A stretch of DNA of 64,000 nucleotides from Giesbergeria anulus (GCF_900111115.1 NZ_FOGD01000001.1:237790-301789), one strand, 5' to 3'; numbered from the stretch's first letter, positions 17,182 through 27,107 are shown. Numbers and translations: made by a program. Notes: generated from the letters alone by a model not told the origin.

Positions 17182-18477
17182 TCAAGCTATTGCCAGTAGC
17201 AAAGATGCTACTGCTGCCGCCGTAGCCTGTGCTGCTCCTTGGTGGGCTTGCCCTAGGGTAGCCGCTGCAGTTTGGGCTTGAGCTAGTGCGCTAGGGTCTT
17301 GCACCCAAGCCGTGGCTAATGCAATGGCTTGGGGCATATCTTGCGCCAAGCGTGCCACACCACATTCTAGAGTCAGGGCAGCCGCCTCTGCAAAATTGAA
17401 GGTGTGTGGCCCTTGGATGACAGGGCAGCTACAAGCTGCCGCTTCAATCAAATTTTGTCCGCCCAAGGGGGCAAAGCTGCCACCCAGTAGGGCCACGGTA
17501 GCCAAACTATAGTACAGCGCCATTTCTCCCATCGAGTCTCCCAGCCAAACCTCTGCGGGCGTTGGAGAGTCTGTCCATTGGCTGCGCCTTGATACTTGCA
17601 ATCCGGCCTGCTCTAATAAAGTGGCTACTGTGTCAAACCGCTGTGGGTGGCGTGGCACGATCAGCCATTGCATGGTATGGCTTAGACGGTGCAACTCGAT
17701 TTGTTCCTTGACCGCTTGCAGCCACAACGCTTCCTCGCCTTCGCGGCTGCTGGCCAACAGCAAGACGGGTTTGGCGCTTGCACTGCGCCAAAGTCGGCCT
17801 TGGGCGATTTGCTGCGCGTCAGGCACGGCATCAAATTTGAGATTACCAAAAACCCCTTGTACCGGCGCGCCGAGTGCGCGCAGGCGCTGTGCATCGTGCT
17901 CGGTTTGGGCATACACCGCCGTGAGCGCGGCATAAGCAGGTTTAGCCAGCCAGCCTAGGCGCAGGGCTTGTTTGTACGATTTTTCATTGAGCCGAGCATT
18001 GGCTAATACCAACGGGGTGCCACGCTGGTGGCAGGCGGCAATCAGGTTGGGCCAGACTTCGGTTTCCATCAAAATGCCAATGGCGGGCCGAAAGTGCTGC
18101 AAAAAGCGCCGCACGGCCCCTAGGCTATCCCAAGGCAGCCAAACTTGCCGATCACCAGCGCGCAACATTTTTTGCCCTTCGGCACGGCCTGTAGCGGTGC
18201 TGTGCGTCAGTAGCAGGCGCATGCCCGGCCATTGCTGGCGCAAGGCTGTGAGCAAAATAGCGGCGGCTCTGGTCTCACCCAAAGAGACAGCGTGGATCCA
18301 AACCCAGCCGGTCTTGCTTGTCTCGCTGGCTTCGTGGGCAGGGTAGCGTCCAAAGCGCTCTTCTACCGCCATGCCATAACCGGGTTCGAGCACGGCCCGT
18401 CGGCGCAGCTTGCGCCGCAGCAGCGGTTGGGCCAGAGAGATCAGGATGGAGTACAGGCCACGGGCCAAAGTGGGCAT
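17182..18477 (-). CDS. waaA: 3-deoxy-D-manno-octulosonic acid (Kdo) transferase
   Basis: Inner-membrane-associated glycosyltransferase of 431 residues that adds Kdo residues from CMP-Kdo to lipid A precursor, an essential LPS core step. The N-terminal part shows WIHAVSLGETRAAAILLTAL and LLTHSTATGRAEG, both typical of the Kdo transferase N-domain; the C-domain shows LLLASSREGEEALWL, LIVPRHPQRFD and LGDSMGEMALYYSLATVAL (each a family segment), and GGQNLIEAAACSCPVIQGP. Length is normal (about 420). It follows the phosphomannomutase-like gene by 15 bp on the same strand, so the pair is probably one operon serving envelope polysaccharide synthesis. Confidence 0.95.
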   Translation of the reverse strand: MPTLARGLYSILISLAQPLLRRKLRRRAVLEPGYGMAVEERFGRYPAHEASETSKTGWVWIHAVSLGETRAAAILLTALRQQWPGMRLLLTHSTATGRAEGQKMLRAGDRQVWLPWDSLGAVRRFLQHFRPAIGILMETEVWPNLIAACHQRGTPLVLANARLNEKSYKQALRLGWLAKPAYAALTAVYAQTEHDAQRLRALGAPVQGVFGNLKFDAVPDAQQIAQGRLWRSASAKPVLLLASSREGEEALWLQAVKEQIELHRLSHTMQWLIVPRHPQRFDTVATLLEQAGLQVSRRSQWTDSPTPAEVWLGDSMGEMALYYSLATVALLGGSFAPLGGQNLIEAAACSCPVIQGPHTFNFAEAAALTLECGVARLAQDMPQAIALATAWVQDPSALAQAQTAAATLGQAHQGAAQATAAAVASLLLAIA

Positions 18478-18492
18478 CCGGCAATACCCCGA

Positions 18493-19881
18493 TCAGTGTG
18501 CTGCGTCACCCACTTGGGCTTCGGGCTTGACGCGCCGCAGTAAACCCAACATGGTGGCCTCAATGCGTTGCAAGGCTTCAGGGGTTTGGCCTTCAAAGCG
18601 CAACACCAGCACCGGCGTGGTGTTACTGGCGCGGATCAGGCCAAAACCATCGGGCCAATCCACGCGCAAGCCGTCAATCGTGCTGACCTGCGCTGGTGCC
18701 GCAAAGGTTTCTGCTGCCAGCGTCTGCAATTCGGCGCTCAGGCGGTGTGGCTCGCCCTCAGCGCAGGCCACATTCAATTCTGGGGTGGAGTAGCTGCTGG
18801 GCAGGGCATTGAGCACGGCACTGGGGTCAGGGTGGCGGCTCACAATTTCTAGCAGGCGGCAACCGGCGTAGGTGCCATCGTCAAAGCCGAACCAGCGCTC
18901 TTTAAAGAAGATATGGCCGCTCATCTCGCCACCCAGCGGTGCGTTAAGCTGCTTCATTTGCGCCTTGATGAGCGAATGGCCGGTTTTGTACATCACCGGC
19001 ACGCCACCGGCTGCCGTGATAGCGGGTGCCAAGCGCTGCGTACACTTCACATCAAACACAATAGGCCCGCCCGGCACACGGGCCAGCACATCTTGGGCAA
19101 ACAGCATCATCTGGCGATCAGGGAAGATGTTTTGTCCGTCTTTGGTCACAATGCCCAAGCGGTCGCCATCACCATCAAAGGCCAAGCCCAATTCGGCATC
19201 GCTGGCTTGCAGGGCGGCTATCAGATCGCGCAGGTTTTCTGGCTTGCTGGGGTCGGGGTGGTGGTTCGGAAAATTGCCATCCACCTCAGAGAACAGCTCA
19301 ATCACCTCGCAACCCAGCGCCCGAAAGATTGCTGGCGCTGAAGCACCGGCAATCCCATTGCCGCAGTCCACCACGATTTTCATTGGGCGGGCCAATGTCA
19401 CATCACTGGTAATGCGCGCGCGGTAGGCGGGTAAGACATCGGCTTGGCGCACGCTGCCACCGGGGGCCAGTTGCCAGCTTTCTTCTTCCATCGTGCGGCG
19501 CAGGGCTTGGATTTCATCGCCATAAATGGCCCTACCTGCCAGCACCATTTTGAAACCGTTGTAGTCTTTCGGATTGTGGCTGCCCGTGACTTGAATACCC
19601 GATTGGCACAAGGTATGGGCAGCAAAATACAACAGGGGCGTAGTCACGAGGCCAACATCAATCACCTCGATACCCACATCCACCAAACCTGCGATCAGTG
19701 CCGCAGCCAGTGCTGGGCCAGACAGGCGGCCATCGCGCCCTACGGCCACTGTGGTTTGGCCGATGGCACGGGCAGCGCTGCCAAAGGCACGGCCCAATCC
19801 CCGTGCTACCTCCTCATTCAATGTAGCGGGTACGATGCCACGAACGTCATAGGCTTTGAAGATAGCGGGAGAGGGCTGCAC
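18493..19881 (-). CDS. Phosphomannomutase/phosphoglucomutase
   Basis: Enzyme of 462 residues interconverting 1- and 6-phosphates of mannose and glucose, feeding LPS and exopolysaccharide precursors (AlgC/ManB type). The phosphoserine loop TGSHNPKDYNGFK has S101; the magnesium loop DGDGDR is at 236-241; sugar-binding GGEMSGHIFFKERW and the phosphate-binding RASNTTPVLVLRFE are present. The start is GTG at 19881, with GAAAG upstream; no ATG is better placed. It is divergent from the ogt-type gene and precedes waaA in the same direction. Confidence 0.94.
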   Translation of the reverse strand: MQPSPAIFKAYDVRGIVPATLNEEVARGLGRAFGSAARAIGQTTVAVGRDGRLSGPALAAALIAGLVDVGIEVIDVGLVTTPLLYFAAHTLCQSGIQVTGSHNPKDYNGFKMVLAGRAIYGDEIQALRRTMEEESWQLAPGGSVRQADVLPAYRARITSDVTLARPMKIVVDCGNGIAGASAPAIFRALGCEVIELFSEVDGNFPNHHPDPSKPENLRDLIAALQASDAELGLAFDGDGDRLGIVTKDGQNIFPDRQMMLFAQDVLARVPGGPIVFDVKCTQRLAPAITAAGGVPVMYKTGHSLIKAQMKQLNAPLGGEMSGHIFFKERWFGFDDGTYAGCRLLEIVSRHPDPSAVLNALPSSYSTPELNVACAEGEPHRLSAELQTLAAETFAAPAQVSTIDGLRVDWPDGFGLIRASNTTPVLVLRFEGQTPEALQRIEATMLGLLRRVKPEAQVGDAAH

Positions 19882-19929
19882 GGGGTTGCGCTTTCAGGAA
19901 AAAGAAAAGAAAAAACCGGCGGCATTGTA

Positions 19930-19945
19930 GGTGCAGCACTGCACC
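19930..19945. repeat. Inverted repeat in divergent promoter region
   Basis: GGTGCAG and CTGCACC are separated by two bases, between the phosphomannomutase start (19881) and the ogt-type start (19997). The adjacent minus-strand TACAAT (19929-19924) could be a -10 element for the mutase gene, so the repeat may cover its promoter. No regulator is recognised. Confidence 0.35.
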
Positions 19946-19996
19946 AGTAGCATCAGCCGTTATAACTTGCGCTATCCAGTCTACTGTAGGGAATAT

Positions 19997-20545
19997 ATGT
20001 TGTTTCATCCAGCTACCGTTCAGCAGCACGCCAATAGCCCGTGGGGTGCAATTGCTTTAGCGGCCTCACCCTTGGGGCTGTGTGGTGTGTGGTTTCAGGG
20101 GCAGCGTCACGAGCCAGCAGATTTACTGTATGGGCCTGATGCTTGGCCTCATGCCTCCCAGCACCCACTGTTGGGCCGGGCTTTGGAACAGTTACAGGCG
20201 TACTGGAGTGGTCAATCCACTGGCTTTGATCTGCCGCTGGCCAATTCCAGTGGCACGCCTTTTCAGCAGGCCGTGTGGCAAGAACTGCGCCAGATAGGAT
20301 ACGGGCATACTTGCAGTTATGCTGATGTGGCCCAGCGGTTGCACAAGCCTAGTGCGGTGCGTGCCGTGGCGGCGGCCATTGCCCGCAACCCTATCAGCCT
20401 GATCGTTCCTTGCCATAGGGTGTTAGGGCGCAATGGTCACCTAACAGGCTATGCTGGGGGCCTTGAACGCAAGGCTGCTTTGTTAGAGCTAGAAAGCACT
20501 CAAAAGCAGTCGGGCGTGTCAACCGGGTTAACCCCGTCACCTTGA
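19997..20545 (+). CDS. ogt: Methylated-DNA--[protein]-cysteine S-methyltransferase
   Basis: DNA repair protein of 182 residues that removes alkyl groups from O6 of guanine by transferring them irreversibly to its own cysteine. The active-site motif PCHRVLG has C139, and the helix-turn-helix segment reads RAVAAAIARNPISLIVPCHR (the usual RAVGxAxxxNP with Ala for Gly). The start at 19997 is chosen for TAGGGA just upstream; the reading frame extends further but without a better site. Length fits the stand-alone Ogt type without an Ada regulatory domain. It is followed by a c-di-GMP gene that is probably independent. Confidence 0.93.
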   Translation: MLFHPATVQQHANSPWGAIALAASPLGLCGVWFQGQRHEPADLLYGPDAWPHASQHPLLGRALEQLQAYWSGQSTGFDLPLANSSGTPFQQAVWQELRQIGYGHTCSYADVAQRLHKPSAVRAVAAAIARNPISLIVPCHRVLGRNGHLTGYAGGLERKAALLELESTQKQSGVSTGLTPSP

Positions 20546-20606
20546 CAGCACACAGGTGGCCTCAGCGCAACGATACTCCACGCCGACACAGAGGAATCGG
20601 AAAAAA

Positions 20607-23507
20607 ATGAACGCGATGGATCCGCTCCAGGCCTTGCGCCAGCGTGAGCAAGAACTGCTAACCACCCTAGAAGCTACTGGCGGTGGACGCTGGGCGTGGG
20701 ATTTGCGCAACCACCAGCTCTCTTTTTATGGCGATTTTTACTGTCCTTATGGTCTGCTCGAATTACCGCATCGCCAACGCACAGCGTATTGGCGCAGCTT
20801 GCAACACCCAGACGATGTAGCTATTACTACAGAGCAACTGCGTCCGGTGCTCAGTGGTAAGACCAAACGCTACGAGGTGGAATTTCGGGTGCGCAATAGT
20901 GCAGGTTGCTGGCGCTGGGTGTTGGTGCGGGGGCGTACCACGGCACAAGAAGGCGATGGCCGGGCTTTGCGCATTGTGGGTGTCATTGTGGACATCACAG
21001 AACGCCGCGCTACAGAAGAAGCACTGCGCGCCTCTGAAGCCAAATACAACACTATCTTTCATGCCCTGCCTAATCCCGCAGGCATAACACGCATGGCCGA
21101 TGGTGTTTTTCTGGAGGTCAACCCGGCGTTTTGTGACCTATTAGGCTTGACCCGTGAGGCCGTGGTGGGCCGCACCTCGCAAGAGCTGCGTATTTGGGCC
21201 AGTGCTGATGAGTCCTCTAATCTCATGCAGGTCTATCAACGCGAGGGTAAAGTCAATAAATTACCGATGCTTGCGCAACGGCGTGATGGTGGCTTGGTGC
21301 ACGGACTGATGTCTGCCTATCCAGTACCCATCGCTGACGAAGAATGCTTTGTTTTTGTTTTTCATGACATAACCCGCGAGCAGCGCATCTACAACGAATT
21401 GCAAGCGAGCAACAGCCTGCTACAACAAGCAGGGCGTTTGGCGCGCCTAGGCGTCTGGGAAGATCTACCAGGGCGGGGGCCAGTGTATTGGTCAGATGTT
21501 TGCTACGAAATCCACGGTTTGCCGCCGGGCAGCCCGTTGCCGAGGGACTATGTGCAGCGCCACGTGGCACCAGCTTGGCACGACACCTTTCGCAACGCCT
21601 TGCGCCAGTGTATTCGCCAGCGCGTGGAGTGGAATGTAGAAATTGAGATCGTCCGCGCCGATGGCCGTTTGGTGTGGATGCGGGCGCTGGGCGAGCCGGT
21701 GGTTGAGCACGGTCGTGTGGTGCGTATTCGTGGCGTGATGCAAGATATCGATGCCTCCAAACGCGCCCAAGCCCAAGTCCGCGAACGCGAAGCCCTGCTC
21801 TCGCTCACTTTGGCTGCTGCGTCTTTAGGGCGTTGGGACTGGGATTTGCAAACTGGCCTCATCCAAGGCGATGTGTGCTGGTTGGCAATGCGTGGCTTTC
21901 ATGCTGACGATCAAGATGCCAGCGGGCCGGTGCCGTGGCAGCATTGCGCGCTGGCGGAAGATATCCCCAAAATTGCCCGCGAAATCGATCACCATACCCG
22001 CCATTCCGTGACCCATTTTGATGCCACTTGGCGCATACCCCAGCATGGTGGCGGCGTGCGCTGGATTCGCAATCTAGGTAAAACGGTGGCCCATGATGCA
22101 ATGGGTACCCCAACGCGCATGTTGGGTGTCTCGATGGATGTCACGCACCAGCACGAACATCAAGAGCAACTGCACCGGCTGGCCCACCACGATTCTTTAA
22201 CCGGATTGCCCAACCGCGTGCTGTTGGCCCGCTGCCTCGCTCAAGCGATGGAGCAAGCGCGCACCTTGGGCACGCTGCTGGGCGTGGCCTACTTGGATTT
22301 AGATGGCTTTAAGCCAGTCAATGATGAGCACGGCCATGAGGCTGGAGACCACTTGCTGGTGGTGGCGGCCAACCGCCTAACCCGCTCCCTGCGAGCCACC
22401 GATTGTGTTGCCCGGTTGGGCGGCGACGAGTTTGTCATCTTGTTGCCCGGTCTGCACAGCTACACTGACTGCGAGCAAACCCTGCGCCACGTCATGGAAG
22501 GCTTGGCTGCACCTTACAGCCTAGGCAATGAGTCGGTAACGGTCACGGCCAGTATTGGTTACACCTTGTACCCCCAAGACGATGCCGATGCCGACACCTT
22601 GTTGCGCCACGCCGATCAGGCCATGTACCATGCCAAACGTGCTGGGCGCAACCGCTTCTTTCAGTTTGATGCTGCCTCTGAACGTGAGGCACAACAAGTG
22701 CTGGCGCATACTGCTTTGTTGCATCTGGCCTTAACGCAAAATCAGTTTGAACTCTACCTACAACCCAAGGTAGATATGCGTTTAGGTACCGTCATCGGGG
22801 CCGAAGCCTTGGTGCGCTGGAATCATCCAGACAAAGGTTTGCTGTTTCCGGGTAGTTTTTTGCCGCAAATGCATGGCACCGCGCTAGAAAGCATTTTTGG
22901 CGCTTGGGTGGTAGACACAGCGCTGGACATGGTCATGGTGTTGCACAACCGGGGGTTGGTGGTGCCCATCAGCGTGAACATTGCGGCACCGCATTTACAA
23001 CAGGCCAATTTTGCCGATTGGCTGGCCCAGCGCATGGCCTGTCACCCACAACTGCCACGAGGCAGCCTGCGCATTGAAATCACCGAAACCGCTGCTCTTT
23101 ATAACCTTGAACCCGTAGCCCATACCCTGCTACGCTTGCGTGATATGGGGGTATCCACAGCCTTAGATGATTTTGGTACCGGCTACTCCTCCCTGACCTA
23201 CTTGCGTCGCCTGCCACTAGAGACGATCAAAATCGACCAAAGTTTTGTGCGTGGTATGCAAGACGATGCGGGTGATCTAGCCATTGTGCAAGGGGTGATT
23301 GGACTGGCCCGTTCGTTTGACTACCGTGTCATTGCCGAAGGGGTGGAAACCGTGGCCCAAGGTAGCATGTTGCTGCAAATGGGCTGTGATTTGGCCCAAG
23401 GTTACTGCATTGCACGACCCATGCCACTGGAAGATTTTGTCCATTGGATGGAGCACTGGCAGGCACCATTGCCTTGGCAACAAGCCACGGCAGCCCTGAG
23501 CAGCTGA
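20607..23507 (+). CDS. Multi-PAS GGDEF-EAL cyclic-di-GMP signalling protein
   Basis: Protein of 966 residues. Four PAS-like sensor units are visible (beginning near LEATGGGRWAWDL, ASEAKYNTIFHAL, AGRLARLGVWEDL and LAAASLGRWDWDL), and no membrane segment is seen, so it senses a cytoplasmic cue. The GGDEF domain has an intact GGDEF at about 605-609 preceded by RATD, a likely inhibitory I-site. The EAL domain has EAL at about 733, with ITETAALYN, LDDFGTGYSS near 854 and IAEGVETV, so both cyclase and phosphodiesterase residues appear present. Start at 20607 has GAGGA 11 bases upstream. The chemotaxis-like gene follows by 69 bp and may be functionally linked. Confidence 0.93.
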   Translation: MNAMDPLQALRQREQELLTTLEATGGGRWAWDLRNHQLSFYGDFYCPYGLLELPHRQRTAYWRSLQHPDDVAITTEQLRPVLSGKTKRYEVEFRVRNSAGCWRWVLVRGRTTAQEGDGRALRIVGVIVDITERRATEEALRASEAKYNTIFHALPNPAGITRMADGVFLEVNPAFCDLLGLTREAVVGRTSQELRIWASADESSNLMQVYQREGKVNKLPMLAQRRDGGLVHGLMSAYPVPIADEECFVFVFHDITREQRIYNELQASNSLLQQAGRLARLGVWEDLPGRGPVYWSDVCYEIHGLPPGSPLPRDYVQRHVAPAWHDTFRNALRQCIRQRVEWNVEIEIVRADGRLVWMRALGEPVVEHGRVVRIRGVMQDIDASKRAQAQVREREALLSLTLAAASLGRWDWDLQTGLIQGDVCWLAMRGFHADDQDASGPVPWQHCALAEDIPKIAREIDHHTRHSVTHFDATWRIPQHGGGVRWIRNLGKTVAHDAMGTPTRMLGVSMDVTHQHEHQEQLHRLAHHDSLTGLPNRVLLARCLAQAMEQARTLGTLLGVAYLDLDGFKPVNDEHGHEAGDHLLVVAANRLTRSLRATDCVARLGGDEFVILLPGLHSYTDCEQTLRHVMEGLAAPYSLGNESVTVTASIGYTLYPQDDADADTLLRHADQAMYHAKRAGRNRFFQFDAASEREAQQVLAHTALLHLALTQNQFELYLQPKVDMRLGTVIGAEALVRWNHPDKGLLFPGSFLPQMHGTALESIFGAWVVDTALDMVMVLHNRGLVVPISVNIAAPHLQQANFADWLAQRMACHPQLPRGSLRIEITETAALYNLEPVAHTLLRLRDMGVSTALDDFGTGYSSLTYLRRLPLETIKIDQSFVRGMQDDAGDLAIVQGVIGLARSFDYRVIAEGVETVAQGSMLLQMGCDLAQGYCIARPMPLEDFVHWMEHWQAPLPWQQATAALSS

Positions 23508-23576
23508 ACGAGTGGCCCGGCTTTTGCATTCGTTAGGATAAGGGTGGTTGCCGCCCTGTTCAGAAAGGAGTTGGCC

Positions 23577-26141
23577 ATGTCATCAAGCGTCACGGTTCAC
23601 ACCGATACTTTTATCCCTTTCATGCGCGATGTTGCCCGCTGTGAAAACGCCCTGCGTGAGCTCAATTTGATGTGGCGCTTGATTGAGGCTTCGGCCAAGA
23701 TGAACTGCCCCGAAGAGGCTCGCAGCCTGTTGCCAATGATGAGCGCCACCCGAGAAGGCTTCCAGCGCTTGGAGAGTGAATTGGTGATGTCGCTGGTGCA
23801 GGAGTCGATTGGTGAGGTCATGGCTGAGCTTGGCACCAGCGCCCGCCATGTGATTGATATTGTGGTGCGCAACCTATATGAACGCACGGCCGATGTCGGA
23901 TTTTTAGCCACAGACCAAACTTTGTGCCGCTTTGTGGCTGGGATCGATACTGACGCAGAGGCTGTGTTGGAGCGTTTGCGAGAGTACCGCAACAAGTACA
24001 CGGTCTATGACGAGATTTTGTTGCTCGACGCCCAAGGAACCGTACTGGTTCACACAGACGCTGATTCCCCTATCGAAGGTAGCCACGATCCTTTGATTGA
24101 ACAAACGCTAAAAAGTCGGGGCTATGTTGAAACCTTTCGTGCCAGCAACCTGCGGCCGGGCAAGACCCACGCGCTGCTCTATTCGCATCGTCTGTTAGAC
24201 CCGCGCAGCGGCGAGCCGGTAGGCGTTTTATGCCTGAGCTTTGCTTTTGGTAGTGAAATGGAAGGGATTTTCCAGGCCCACCAAGACCAAGAGCGCCGCA
24301 GCATTGCCTTGCTGCTAGATGGTCAACGGCGGGTCATTGCTAGCAGTGATCCTTTGTGGTTGCCTATAGGCGCTCCGGTTCCTGTGAACCATCATGGGGC
24401 GCCAGAACCAATGGTGTGCGGTGGCCGCACTTATTTGGTGCAAACGGTACCTAGCAGGGGTTACCAAGGCTATCCTGGCCCTCAAGGCTGGACAGGACAA
24501 GTCATGGTGCCCATTGAGCTAGCTTTTGTGGCCCAACAAAGACAAACCATTGACCGCCTAGAGCCTACCGTCGCTTTGGGCTTGCTGGCCCATGCACAAA
24601 CTTTCTGTCCGCCATTGAACGAAATTGTGATGGCGGCACAGACTATCCGCCGCGTCGTTTGGAACGGGCAGGTCATGACGGCCACCGAACGTGGCAGCGA
24701 GCAAAAACTCAAGGCAGTGCTAGAGCAAATTGGCCAAACCGGCGCACGTACCAATGAAGTCTTCAACCAGTCAATCAGAGACCTGTATGGCACGGTATTA
24801 GGCTCGCGCACCCGCGACAGCGAATTGTTGACGCGGCTTTTGGTGGATTTGCTTGACCGTAATTTGTATGAGCGTGCCAATGATTGTCGTTGGTGGGCCC
24901 AAACCCCAGAACTGGGTGTTTTTCTATCGGATCCCCAGCCTGACGCAGCAGCATTGGCTCGCATCACTGCGGTGCTGGAACGCATCAATGCCCTTTATAC
25001 CGTGTATGCGCGTTTGGTGGTCTATGACCGGCAAGGGCAGATTTTGGCGGCCAGCCATGCCCGCCTGAACGATGGCAGCAGTGTGTTGGACTTACAGATA
25101 GATGCTCAAACACTCACCGACGTGTTGGCACTCTCAAGCACCCAAGCCTACCATGTCGTACCTTGGCATGAGTCTGCATTGTGTGACGGGCAGTCCACCT
25201 ATATTTACCATGCCGCCATCCGCACTTCCGGCTCTCATCCGACAGCCGTCGGGGGCATTGGTATCGTGTTTAACGCACCGCAAGAATTTCAGGCCATGCT
25301 CTCTGATAGCACCAGAGAAAAGCCTGGTGTGCAAACAGCGTTTTTAAACCGCCACGGGCTAGTGCTGGCGAGCACCCATGCAGATTATCCGTCGGGCAGC
25401 AACTTGGTATTGCCACCTGAGCTACTGCAATTGAAGGGAGGCCAGAGCTTGTCACAAGTGATGGTGTTGGATGGTCACTATTGCATTGTTGGTTGTGCAG
25501 CATCTTCTGGCTACCGAGAATTTAAGCGCAGTGACGGCTACCGCGACGATGTGCTGGCAGTCTCGTTTGAGCCTTTGGGAGCTGTGCAGGGGAGTGCCTT
25601 GGAGGCTGTGCGTCGGCAGCGTGCCGCCCTGCTGACGGAAGTTCCTGTGAGTGACGGACGAGAGATGGCCACTTTTTTTGTCGGCCCTTCTTTGCTGGCG
25701 CTGGATGCTCACAACGTACTCGAAGCCTTGCCTGCCAGTGCCATTGCACCAGTGTCGGCAGGACGGCGACCCTACTGTGTCGGTACCCTAGCGCGTAAGG
25801 CCCAAGGCAGCATATCCAGCTATGTCTGGGTTTTTGATCTAGGGCATTTGTTGTCGGGGCAACCCTCTGTTTGGACGCAGGACAGCCAAGTCATTGTGTT
25901 AGAGCATGGCCAACAATGTGTTGGATTGTTGGTGAGCGATTTGCATGGGGTGGGCACGTTTTCCCAGCAGCGCATTGTCAAGGCCCCCACGTTGTCAGGC
26001 AATGCAGGTAAATTGATTACACATTTGGTCAAAGTGCATCCGGGGCAGATGTTGATCCAATGTGTAGATGTTGGCCAGTTGTTGGCGCTGATCTATCGGC
26101 ATCCGGTTACAGGCGGCATCACAGAGACTTTGGCAGCCTAG
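23577..26141 (+). CDS. Soluble protein with duplicated sensor-like segment and C-terminal CheW-like domain
   Basis: Protein of 854 residues with an excellent ribosome site (AAAGGAG). Two related halves are seen: NLYERTADVGFLATD at 99-113 and NLYERANDCRWWAQT at 429-443, each followed by an LER helix, YTVY and a strand of the form DxxGxxL (LLDAQGTVLVHTDA; VVYDRQGQILAASHA). This resembles Cache-like ligand modules, but there is no signal peptide or membrane helix, no HAMP and no methyl-accepting domain. The last 160 residues, from about ATFFVGPSLLALDAHNVLEA to the end, look like CheW. It may couple a sensory input to a CheA-type pathway. The exact sensor family is uncertain. Confidence 0.8.
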   Translation: MSSSVTVHTDTFIPFMRDVARCENALRELNLMWRLIEASAKMNCPEEARSLLPMMSATREGFQRLESELVMSLVQESIGEVMAELGTSARHVIDIVVRNLYERTADVGFLATDQTLCRFVAGIDTDAEAVLERLREYRNKYTVYDEILLLDAQGTVLVHTDADSPIEGSHDPLIEQTLKSRGYVETFRASNLRPGKTHALLYSHRLLDPRSGEPVGVLCLSFAFGSEMEGIFQAHQDQERRSIALLLDGQRRVIASSDPLWLPIGAPVPVNHHGAPEPMVCGGRTYLVQTVPSRGYQGYPGPQGWTGQVMVPIELAFVAQQRQTIDRLEPTVALGLLAHAQTFCPPLNEIVMAAQTIRRVVWNGQVMTATERGSEQKLKAVLEQIGQTGARTNEVFNQSIRDLYGTVLGSRTRDSELLTRLLVDLLDRNLYERANDCRWWAQTPELGVFLSDPQPDAAALARITAVLERINALYTVYARLVVYDRQGQILAASHARLNDGSSVLDLQIDAQTLTDVLALSSTQAYHVVPWHESALCDGQSTYIYHAAIRTSGSHPTAVGGIGIVFNAPQEFQAMLSDSTREKPGVQTAFLNRHGLVLASTHADYPSGSNLVLPPELLQLKGGQSLSQVMVLDGHYCIVGCAASSGYREFKRSDGYRDDVLAVSFEPLGAVQGSALEAVRRQRAALLTEVPVSDGREMATFFVGPSLLALDAHNVLEALPASAIAPVSAGRRPYCVGTLARKAQGSISSYVWVFDLGHLLSGQPSVWTQDSQVIVLEHGQQCVGLLVSDLHGVGTFSQQRIVKAPTLSGNAGKLITHLVKVHPGQMLIQCVDVGQLLALIYRHPVTGGITETLAA

Positions 26142-26165
26142 TTGAGGCCAGTTTAGTAGAAAAAG

Positions 26166-26201
26166 CCCCCATTGCTGCACGCAGATAGGCACAATGGCGG
26201 G
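26166..26201. repeat. Imperfect hairpin in front of the nuclease gene
   Basis: CCATTG (26169-26174) pairs with CAATGG (26192-26197), flanked by partly matching C and G runs, and the loop contains its own small CTGC-AC-GCAG hairpin. It ends right before the nuclease start, so it could act as a partial terminator of the upstream gene or cover the ribosome site. No T-run follows. Confidence 0.3.
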
Positions 26202-26203
26202 TT

Positions 26204-27088
26204 ATGTCTATGTCGATTTCTCATGCTGGCGGTTTGGCGCTGGCCTTGTGGGTTTTGGCGGTGCCGGTGTCGGTTGCTGCTACAGCTTGTCCGCAACATT
26301 TTGTGGCTGGACAGCCACCAACCATCACCGAAGCTAAGCTCAAACCGCGCACTCAAGAAGTGTGTTTTGTAGCCTATGCCGTGTTGCATTCGGGGGTGAG
26401 CCGTACGCCTTTGTATGCTGCAGAGCACTTACAACGCGACAATCTGGTGCTAGCTAAAAAACTCTCGCGCAAAGATTCTTTCCATGCTGAGACCGCTTTG
26501 CCCGCCTCTGATCGTGCTGAACTGGACGATTACCAGCGCAGTGGTTACGACCGGGGCCACTTAGCCCCCAATGCCGATATGCCCACCCGTGAGGCACAAC
26601 GAGAGTCTTTTTCTTTGGCTAATATGGTGCCACAAATTCATGCCAACAATGCTGGTGTTTGGGCAGGGATTGAAGCAGCAGCGCGCAGTTTAGCCATGGA
26701 AGAAGGCGAAGTGTATGTGGTCAGTGGGCCAGTTTTTGTGGGTAGCAATATCAAAAAGGTGGGCAATGTGTTGGTACCAACCCATTTATGGAAAGCTATT
26801 TACAGCCCTAAACAGCAACGTGCTGGTGCTTACCTTATCACCAACGATGAAGCCAAAGACTACGCCGCCATGAGTATCGTTGATCTAGAAAAAATGGTCG
26901 GTTTGAACGTATGGCCTAGCCTACCCCTCAAGATACGCGAGGCAGGTATGACCTTGCCAAAACCACAGTCGCAACGTGGTGGTGGCGAAAGAAACAAAAA
27001 TCAAAATCAGCCAGCACCTGAGGAGTTCCAGTTGAAAGACTTTGCTCGCGGTGTGATTGATTTGATTCAGCGTGCTATGCAAAAGTGA
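26204..27088 (+). CDS. Secreted DNA/RNA non-specific endonuclease
   Basis: Protein of 294 residues with a signal peptide (SHAGGLALALWVLAVPVSVA) and a beta-beta-alpha-metal nuclease domain. The catalytic motif DRGHLAPNADM is at 116-126 with general base H119; the following SLANMVPQIHANNAGVW supplies the metal-binding asparagine, as in NucA/Serratia-type nucleases. It probably degrades extracellular or periplasmic nucleic acid. An in-frame ATG at 26210 is an alternative start; neither has a strong ribosome site. No immunity-like gene lies beside it, in keeping with export rather than a toxin role. Its GC content, and that of the next gene, look lower than average. Confidence 0.92.
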   Translation: MSMSISHAGGLALALWVLAVPVSVAATACPQHFVAGQPPTITEAKLKPRTQEVCFVAYAVLHSGVSRTPLYAAEHLQRDNLVLAKKLSRKDSFHAETALPASDRAELDDYQRSGYDRGHLAPNADMPTREAQRESFSLANMVPQIHANNAGVWAGIEAAARSLAMEEGEVYVVSGPVFVGSNIKKVGNVLVPTHLWKAIYSPKQQRAGAYLITNDEAKDYAAMSIVDLEKMVGLNVWPSLPLKIREAGMTLPKPQSQRGGGERNKNQNQPAPEEFQLKDFARGVIDLIQRAMQK

Positions 27089-27107
27089 TTTTTGAGGAGC
27101 TTTTCTG

